A stretch of 18,928 nucleotides of DNA, taken from NCBI GenBank assembly GCA_900757695.1, contig CAAEOU010000312.1, positions 1 to 18,928 of the forward strand. Reading direction: 5' to 3'. This DNA is from an uncultured Oscillospiraceae bacterium. Lineage in GTDB: Bacteria; Bacillota_A; Clostridia; Oscillospirales; Oscillospiraceae. The position numbers and the translations under genes are program-made. Below, piece after piece: positions 14,539 through 18,928 of the stretch. Below the pieces are notes generated by a model, which was not told the origin of the DNA, did not search any database, and worked only from the letters and a program-made list of their open reading frames with translations. The stretch's first letter is position 1, and the number at the start of each line of letters is the position of its first letter.

Positions 14539-15300
14539 TCAGGGCATAATGCTGTTGGCACCATCGAGAATGAAGCTCTGGCCGGAATAGAACTTGCTGT
14601 CCGGCCCCGCAAGGAACGTCAGGGCTGCGCCAATGTCTGTTTCCGGATCGCCCAGCCGATGCATGGGCAGCTGCTCCATCTGCTTCTCATAGAGATCCGG
14701 GAACTTCTCCTTCCAAGCCTTGGCCGCCGGAGACTCCGCACCGGGCAGGCACACGTTTACGGTGATGCCGTACTTGGCCCATTCCTTGGCTGCGATCTTG
14801 GTAAGACCACGGATGGACTCCTTGTTGCTGGCATAGGCCAGCTGACCTGCATAGCCGAACATGCCGGTGGCGGAGGCGAAGTTGATGATCCGGCCCTCTC
14901 CCTGCTCCTTCATATAGGGGAAGCAGGCCTGCATAAAGTTCAGGCTGCCGATGGTGCCCGTGGACCATGCCAGATACATGCTCTCATACAGGGTGTCCTC
15001 CACCGGTGCCGACGGGGGCAGGCTCTGGGCGTTGTTGATGAGGATATCCACGGAGCCGAAGGTCTCCACGGTCTTTTTCACCGCAGCCATGACCCCCTCC
15101 CGATCCGAGGTATCGCAGGAAATGGCAATGGCCTTGCTGCCCAGTGCCTCAATCTCCTTTGCGGTGTCCTCCACCGGGGCAAGACGGCGGCCGATACAGG
15201 CTACCCGAACCCCACGCTTTGCCATGCAGAGGGCAACACCCTTGCCGATTCCCTGACCGCAGCCGGTGATGATGGCTACCTTTTCGTTGAGCTGTTTCAT
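14539..15300 (-). CDS. Short-chain dehydrogenase/reductase (SDR) with atypical catalytic residues
   Basis: A 253-residue classical-length SDR, expected to be an NAD(P)-dependent alcohol/ketone oxidoreductase in the cytoplasm. The Rossmann cofactor motif TGCGQGIG is at residues 12-19, Ser143 lies in FASATG, and the YxxxK pair is Tyr156/Lys160 (YASNK). Two features differ from the classical pattern: NNAG is NNAQ (89-92), and the helix Asn of the catalytic tetrad aligns with Gly115. The ATG at 15300 follows AAAGGA at 9 nt; the frame upstream runs antiparallel into the RnfC-like gene and is not coding. It lies 29 nt after the RnfC-like 3' end, so the two form an operon. The substrate is unknown; hydroxysteroid, acyl-ACP and sugar alcohols are all possible in this superfamily. 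Confidence 0.88.
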   Translation of the reverse strand: MKQLNEKVAIITGCGQGIGKGVALCMAKRGVRVACIGRRLAPVEDTAKEIEALGSKAIAISCDTSDREGVMAAVKKTVETFGSVDILINNAQSLPPSAPVEDTLYESMYLAWSTGTIGSLNFMQACFPYMKEQGEGRIINFASATGMFGYAGQLAYASNKESIRGLTKIAAKEWAKYGITVNVCLPGAESPAAKAWKEKFPDLYEKQMEQLPMHRLGDPETDIGAALTFLAGPDSKFYSGQSFILDGANSIMP

Positions 15301-15329
15301 ATGATCAAATCCTTTCCTTTTCAGTAGGT

Positions 15330-15575
15330 TTATATGGTTTGTGGCTGATATTTTTCCGGTATCTGAATGGCTCCCGCCGGGCAGGAAGCGGCGCATTTTC
15401 CGCAGCCCACGCACTTGGTATAGTCCACGCGGGCTACATTGCCACGAACAGTCATGGCACCTACCGGGCAGTCCCGGACGCATTTGCCGCAGCCAATGCA
15501 GAGGTCTGCCATGAGCCTGTCCAGCCGCTCCGGATCCAGATCATAGTAGGCCTTTCGGATTTCCACGGGACTTAG
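15330..15575 (-). pseudogene. Detached C-terminal part of the RnfC-like gene (+1 frame), with two [4Fe-4S] motifs
   Basis: This stretch continues the RnfC-like protein in the next frame: after CPMG the natural continuation LSPVEIRKAYYDLD appears here, followed by the Fe-S motifs CIGCGKCVRDCP and CVGCGKCAASCP and a stop at 15330. Rejoined to the upstream part by skipping one G at 15576-15580, the protein would be 459 residues with the motifs at Cys404-414 and Cys433-443, a normal RnfC size plus one extra cluster. No ribosome binding site supports separate initiation. It is either a disrupted 3' end, a sequence error, or the downstream half of a recoded gene. Confidence 0.75.
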
Positions 15576-16710
15576 CCCCCATGGGGCAGGCGTTGATGCA
15601 TCGGCCGCATCGGATACAGGCGCTGGAGCGCACCGGCTCCGCCGCCTTTTTTCCAAAGGCCAGCAGGCCGTTGTTCTGTCGGGTAATGGGATAGTGGACA
15701 TCCATCTGGGCGCTGCCCATCATGGGACCGCCGATGATGATCTTCTGCGGCTCCTCCCGAAGCCCGCAGTAGCGGAGAATGTCCTCAATGGGCGTGCCGA
15801 TGGGCACCTCCAGATTTTTCGGATGTAAAATGGCGTCTCCAGCCACGGTCAGCCGCTTATGGGTCAGGGGCATTCCGGTTTTCAGGAACTTTCCGATGGT
15901 GGATACCGTGGTGACGTTCAGCATCATGACCCCAACACTGGTGTGCCGTGCGCCCCGGGGCACCGTGCGCCCGGTGGCGTTTTTGATGAGTACATTCTGC
16001 GCCCCTTGGGGATAGCAGGATTCCAGCACACAGATGGAGATCCGGCTGTCGTTCCGGCACAGCCTGCGCATCAGCCGGATGGCCTCGGGCTTGTTGTCCC
16101 CGATGCAGATCTTGGCACCGGGAATCCCCAGAAAATCAAGACAGGCATGAATCCCGGAGAGCACCGTGTCGCTGCACTCCAGAAACTCCCGGTTGTCCGT
16201 GGTCAGATACGGCTCGCACTCGGCTCCGTTGATGAGCAGGGTGTCGATCTCCGAGAGGTTCTTGGGCCGCACCTTCACGTCTGTGGGGGAAGCCTGCGCC
16301 CCCAAGCTCACAATGCCGGAGTGCTCCAACGCCCCCACAAAGCTATCAAGATCATGAACCTCCGGAGGCCGGATGTCCAGATCCGGGGTCTGGGTGCCAT
16401 CGGGCGAAATGACCACCACGGTGTCGTTTTCCCCGGCATTGTAGAGAATCTGCTCCACGGAGCTCACCGTCCCGGACACGCTGGAGTAGATATGCATGCT
16501 CATGGCACTGGGTGCCCTGCCCACCATGGTGCCCACAAGCACCCGGTCACCCTTTTGAACGCAGGCTTCGCAGGCTGCACCCACATGCTGCCGCATGGGC
16601 AGGATGACCTTTTCCGGAACCGGCAGCTGCTCCGTGGGCAGGTTGGCCATCTCCTTGTGATGGGAGACCTGCGTGCCGGGGCTTTGCCACAGCAGGGTTT
16701 TGAGATTCAT
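15541..16710 (-). CDS. RnfC-like electron-transfer flavoprotein/Fe-S protein, truncated by a frameshift
   Basis: As read, 389 residues. The N-terminal RnfC barrel-sandwich domain (about 31-105: VPEKVILPMRQHVGAA, VSGTVSSVEQ) is followed by the Complex-I 51-kDa-like domain (about 120-270, INGAECEPYLT at 160-170), an SLBB-like region (about 290-340) and one CIRCGRCINACP cluster (Cys365/368/371/375). The flavin/NADH-loop consensus GLGGAGFPT is here SLGAQASPT (135-143), so nucleotide binding may be weakened or lost. Directly after CPMG the frame breaks in a run of five G and ends 11 codons later. RnfC relatives act in Rnf complexes, proline reductase (PrdC) and cobalamin reduction (PduS); no rnfABDEG, prd or pdu genes are nearby, so this is a stand-alone relative. 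Start ATG 16710 has GGAGG 9 nt upstream. It is first in an operon with the SDR. Confidence 0.85.
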   Translation of the reverse strand: MNLKTLLWQSPGTQVSHHKEMANLPTEQLPVPEKVILPMRQHVGAACEACVQKGDRVLVGTMVGRAPSAMSMHIYSSVSGTVSSVEQILYNAGENDTVVVISPDGTQTPDLDIRPPEVHDLDSFVGALEHSGIVSLGAQASPTDVKVRPKNLSEIDTLLINGAECEPYLTTDNREFLECSDTVLSGIHACLDFLGIPGAKICIGDNKPEAIRLMRRLCRNDSRISICVLESCYPQGAQNVLIKNATGRTVPRGARHTSVGVMMLNVTTVSTIGKFLKTGMPLTHKRLTVAGDAILHPKNLEVPIGTPIEDILRYCGLREEPQKIIIGGPMMGSAQMDVHYPITRQNNGLLAFGKKAAEPVRSSACIRCGRCINACPMGAKSRGNPKGLL

Positions 16711-16745
16711 AGCAGTCTGCCTCCTACAAGCTTAGAGGTTGATTG

Positions 16746-16759
16746 AGTATTTTTATACT
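16746..16759. promoter_or_regulatory. AT-rich palindrome over the -10 region of the RnfC-like gene
   Basis: AGTAT-TTTT-ATACT is a perfect 5-bp dyad with a 4-nt centre. It overlaps the predicted -10 box and start site, a position suited to a repressor. The short AT-rich sequence makes chance occurrence possible. Confidence 0.35.
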
Positions 16760-16783
16760 ATTCCAATTCTATTTCCTCTGCAA
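16755..16783 (-). promoter_or_regulatory. Candidate sigma-A promoter of the RnfC-like/SDR operon
   Basis: On the minus strand TTGCAG (16783-16778) and TAGTAT (16760-16755) are separated by 17 nt. Both hexamers are weak, which fits a promoter needing an activator; an inverted repeat sits just upstream of the -35 box. Confidence 0.45.
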
Positions 16784-16791
16784 TGTTGATT

Positions 16792-16820
16792 TGCACAAAC
16801 AGAAACTATCATATTGTGCA
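16792..16820. promoter_or_regulatory. Inverted repeat upstream of the RnfC-like promoter (activator site candidate)
   Basis: TGCACAA and TTGTGCA form a perfect 7-bp inverted repeat separated by 15 bp, centred about 58 bp upstream of the predicted start of the RnfC-like transcript. That is where LysR-type activators usually bind, and a LysR gene lies 2.5 kb away. The assignment of that regulator to this site is inference. Confidence 0.45.
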
Positions 16821-17185
16821 TTTTCGCCTAGATTTTACGCTTGTTTTTTACATGATGCAAAACCTGTGCCTCAAACGGGGATACCACTGGTGGATTTTCA
16901 CCAGTCGTTCTATACGTTTCATGCCTCCCTGACCGGTCCGAGCGGCACTCCTCTCCGTGGCTGGACCAGCCCAATTTGCTGCCCTTGACACTGTCATAAT
17001 GCACATACTGAGCGAATATGTTCGTAGCTTTTGACAAGGATTTCGCGGCGCTCTGCGGTATAATGAAATCAGGCACAGGGGAAACGCCCCAACGGCTCCC
17101 CCTGCTGCACTGTCTATTTCCGACCCTGATTCGGGTTTGCTAGCGATCCTGAAAAAGGCATTCGGTCACATAAAGGAGCAATATT
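16821..17185. other. Long leader/intergenic region before the aldehyde dehydrogenase gene
   Basis: No gene is supported between the RnfC-like promoter region and the ALDH start. It contains a 7-bp perfect hairpin (ACTGGTG / CACCAGT, 16886-16905), the likely ALDH promoter at 17031-17064, and a leader of about 120 nt. In that leader a GGGG block near 17078 can pair either with CCCC five bases later or with the CCCCC run near 17097-17101. Mutually exclusive pairings of this kind can be regulatory, but no known riboswitch class was recognised. Confidence 0.4.
17031..17064 (+). promoter_or_regulatory. Promoter candidate of the ALDH operon with an over-long spacer
   Basis: A perfect TTGACA (17031-17036) and a perfect TATAAT (17059-17064) are separated by 22 nt, well above the usual 16-18. 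Either an activator compensates for the spacing, the real -35 is a poorer hexamer near 17036-17041, or the TTGACA is fortuitous. The -10 assignment is the firmer part. Confidence 0.45.
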
Positions 17186-18667
17186 ATGAATGTCAACCTG
17201 AAGGAACACTATGGCCTGTACATCGGCGGGAAATTCGTCCCCGCCTCTGATGGAGCGGAATTTGAAACCACAAATCCCGCTACCGGCGAGCATCTCGCCT
17301 ATTGTGCCGAAGCCACATGGGAGGATGTAGATGCCGCAGTGAACGCCGCATGGAAGGCGTTCCCTGCTTGGAAAAAGGTCGACCCCATCCAGCGGGCGGA
17401 GATTCTCAACAAAATCGCAGATCGTATCGATGAGAATGCGGAGCTGCTTGCCACTGTAGAGACACTGGACAACGGCAAGCCGATCCGTGAGACCATGGCC
17501 ATTGACGTGCCCCTTTCCTCGGATCACTTCCGCTATTTTGCCAGTGCCATCCGCACCGAGCAGGGCACCGCAACGGTTTTGGACGGCGGCTATCTCAGCA
17601 TGGTGCTCCGGGAGCCCATCGGCGTGGTGGGGCAGATTGTACCGTGGAACTTCCCCTTCTGTATGGCCGCATGGAAGCTGGCTCCGGTGCTGGCCTCCGG
17701 TGACTGCACCGTCATCAAGTCCTCCTCTGCAACGCCTCTGAGCCTGCTGGTGTTCATGGAGCTGATCTCCGATCTGGTGCCCGCAGGTGTCATTAACGTC
17801 ATTACCGGCAAGGGCTCCAAGTCCGGCCAGTACATTCTGGAGCATCCGGACTTCCGCAAGCTGGCCTTCACCGGCTCCACTGAGGTGGGCCGCAATGTGG
17901 CCGTGGCCGCAGCCCAGAAGTTGATTCCCGCCACCTTGGAGCTGGGCGGCAAGAGCGCCAATATCTTCTTTGACGACTGCAACTTTGAGCAGGCCATCGA
18001 CGGCCTGCAGTTGGGTATCCTGTTCAATCAGGGGCAGGTCTGCTGTGCCGGTTCCCGGGTCTTTGTACAGGAAGGCATCTACGATAAATTCGTGGATGCA
18101 GCGGTGAAAGCCTTCCAAAAGGTACGGCAGGGCGACCCGCTGGACCCCAACACGCAGATCGGCAGTCAGATCAACGAGGCGCAGATCAAAAAAATTGCCT
18201 CCTACATGGAAATCGCCAAGCAGGAGGGTGCTACTATCGCCTGCGGCGGCAAGCGTGCCACCGAAGGTGCGCTGAAGGACGGCTGCTTCTTTGAGCCGAC
18301 ACTGATTACCAATGTGAATAACAAAATGCGCATTGCTCAGGAAGAAATCTTCGGCCCTGTGGCCGTGGTCATCAAGTTCAAGACCGAGGACGAGGTCATT
18401 GCCATGGCCAACGATTCCACCTATGGTCTGGGCGGCGCAGTATGGACGCAGGACATCACCCGTGCCATGAAGGTGGCACGGAGCGTGGAGACCGGACGGA
18501 TGTGGGTCAACACCTATAACCAGCTTCCCGCAGGTGCGCCCTTCGGCGGCTATAAGAACTCCGGCATCGGCCGTGAGACGGATCTCAGCATTCTTGACGC
18601 CTATACCCAGAAGAAGAACATCTTCATCAACCTGAATACAGCGCCCTCCGGGTTCTATCCGGCATAA
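17186..18667 (+). CDS. NAD(P)+-dependent aldehyde dehydrogenase (ALDH2-like)
   Basis: A full-length 493-residue ALDH-superfamily enzyme that oxidises an aldehyde to the carboxylic acid in the cytoplasm. The oxyanion Asn is in PWNFPF (Asn155), the general-base Glu in LELGGKS (Glu252), the catalytic Cys in FNQGQVCCAGSR (Cys286, followed by a second Cys287), and the cofactor-ribose Glu region in EEIFGPVAV. The overall pattern, including the C-terminal PFGGYKNSGIGRE, is that of broad-range non-acylating aldehyde dehydrogenases. The start at ATG 17186 follows AAAGGAG at 7 nt. It is divergent from the RnfC-like/SDR operon and is followed 31 nt later by an iron-containing alcohol dehydrogenase, so the pair probably interconverts alcohol, aldehyde and acid. 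The specific substrate is not evident. Confidence 0.95.
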   Translation: MNVNLKEHYGLYIGGKFVPASDGAEFETTNPATGEHLAYCAEATWEDVDAAVNAAWKAFPAWKKVDPIQRAEILNKIADRIDENAELLATVETLDNGKPIRETMAIDVPLSSDHFRYFASAIRTEQGTATVLDGGYLSMVLREPIGVVGQIVPWNFPFCMAAWKLAPVLASGDCTVIKSSSATPLSLLVFMELISDLVPAGVINVITGKGSKSGQYILEHPDFRKLAFTGSTEVGRNVAVAAAQKLIPATLELGGKSANIFFDDCNFEQAIDGLQLGILFNQGQVCCAGSRVFVQEGIYDKFVDAAVKAFQKVRQGDPLDPNTQIGSQINEAQIKKIASYMEIAKQEGATIACGGKRATEGALKDGCFFEPTLITNVNNKMRIAQEEIFGPVAVVIKFKTEDEVIAMANDSTYGLGGAVWTQDITRAMKVARSVETGRMWVNTYNQLPAGAPFGGYKNSGIGRETDLSILDAYTQKKNIFINLNTAPSGFYPA

Positions 18668-18698
18668 GTTTCCCCTAGGAAAGAAAGAAGGTTTTATG

Positions 18699-18928
18699 AT
18701 GTCTACCTATTACTATCTCCCCACCCGTAATGTCTTTGGTGCCGGTTCCGTTTCCGAGGTGGGCGCACTGATGGACAGTCTGGGCGGCAAGCGCACCATG
18801 ATTGTTACCGACAGCTTTCTCGCCGCCCATCCCATGACCGCCGGGATTCAGGAAATTCTCAAAAAGTCCGGCATCGAATCCGCCGTGTTCGGCGGGGCAG
18901 AGCCGAACCCCAAGGATACCAATGTAGA
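18699..18928 (+). CDS. Iron-containing alcohol dehydrogenase, N-terminal part only
   Basis: The 76 visible codons begin MSTYYYLPTRNVFGAGSVSEVG, then show the strand-helix pattern KRTMIVTDSFL and the FGGAEPNPKDTNV segment, which is the standard N-terminal dinucleotide-binding half of group III (Fe-dependent) alcohol dehydrogenases. The metal-binding His/Asp residues lie beyond the window. Two adjacent ATGs are possible (18696, 18699); the second is preferred because GAAGG then lies 7 nt upstream. It follows the ALDH gene by 31 nt with no terminator between, so the two are probably one operon, the ADH reducing or producing the aldehyde used by the ALDH. Confidence 0.88.
   Translation, partial: MSTYYYLPTRNVFGAGSVSEVGALMDSLGGKRTMIVTDSFLAAHPMTAGIQEILKKSGIESAVFGGAEPNPKDTNV

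Noticed and set aside
15330..15701. Separate small two-cluster ferredoxin gene starting at ATG 15701
   Set aside because: The first 40 or so residues are an out-of-frame reading of the RnfC-like gene and there is no ribosome binding site at 15701. The part after 15575 is the natural continuation of the RnfC-like protein.
16870..16910. Cobalamin-riboswitch-like stretch GGTGAAAATCC on the minus strand
   Set aside because: Only this short piece fits; the other conserved elements, including the B12 box, were not found, and the stretch lies upstream of the predicted RnfC-like promoter. It is better read as a simple hairpin.
16985..17000. TTGACA followed by CATAAT as a second ALDH promoter
   Set aside because: The two hexamers are only 4 nt apart, and no acceptable -10 lies 16-18 nt after this TTGACA.
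16828..17076. 82-codon minus-strand open frame upstream of the RnfC-like gene
   Set aside because: No ribosome binding site and no recognisable domain; it spans the ALDH promoter region.
6585..17185. Further sigma-54 promoters upstream of SBP3, SBP4, the flavoprotein, GH3, lysR, RnfC-like and ALDH genes
   Set aside because: I looked for GG-N10-GC with a TTGC-type -12 block in each upstream region and found none; these genes have sigma-A-like or unresolved promoters.
1..18928. Mobile elements, CRISPR arrays, tRNA or rRNA genes
   Set aside because: No transposase or integrase frame, no regularly spaced repeats and no tRNA- or rRNA-like sequence were seen.

Overview
The window looks like a chromosomal accessory/catabolic region of an anaerobic Gram-positive gut-type bacterium, probably a Clostridia member (Oscillospiraceae- or Lachnospiraceae-like). 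The reasons are AGGAGG-type ribosome binding sites, lipoprotein signal peptides with an LSGC/LAGC-type lipobox, an RnfC-family protein, a domain-permuted GH3 glycosidase, many CxxCxxCxxxC iron-sulfur motifs and a moderately high GC content. The assignment is an inference; there is no rRNA, tRNA or marker gene. No mobile element, CRISPR array or RNA gene was seen.

Layout. (1) 1-1070, minus strand: a SnoaL/NTF2-like protein followed, 12 nt later, by an amidohydrolase that runs off the left edge. (2) 1071-1198: a compact divergent intergenic region holding two back-to-back matches to the sigma-54 (-24/-12) promoter consensus, one for each direction. (3) 1199-4702, plus strand: two tandem lipoprotein solute-binding proteins (SBP1, SBP2) and a strong terminator. 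(4) 4848-6584, minus: SBP3 with a clear sigma-A promoter and a 19-bp palindromic operator candidate. (5) 6797-8575, minus: a flavoprotein reductase with a fused N-terminal double [4Fe-4S] ferredoxin domain. (6) 8743-10503, minus: SBP4. (7) 10623-13172, minus: a cytoplasmic GH3 beta-glycosidase with inverted domain order. (8) 13306-14199, minus: a LysR-type regulator. (9) 14539-16710, minus: an RnfC-like electron-transfer protein carrying a frameshift, then a short-chain dehydrogenase. (10) 17186-end, plus: an ALDH2-type aldehyde dehydrogenase and the start of an iron-containing alcohol dehydrogenase.

How the genes may work together (inference). Four paralogous surface lipoproteins without any ABC permease or ATPase suggest capture of several related small molecules. 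An intracellular glycosidase, amidohydrolase, SnoaL-like protein, SDR, ALDH/ADH pair and Fe-S flavoprotein would then deglycosylate, hydrolyse and oxidise or reduce them. The RnfC-like protein is a candidate electron donor to, or acceptor from, the ferredoxin-flavoprotein. No substrate can be named from the sequence. The most notable signals are the divergent sigma-54 promoters, the frameshift directly after the first Fe-S motif of the RnfC-like gene, and the set of four permease-less solute-binding lipoproteins interleaved with redox enzymes.
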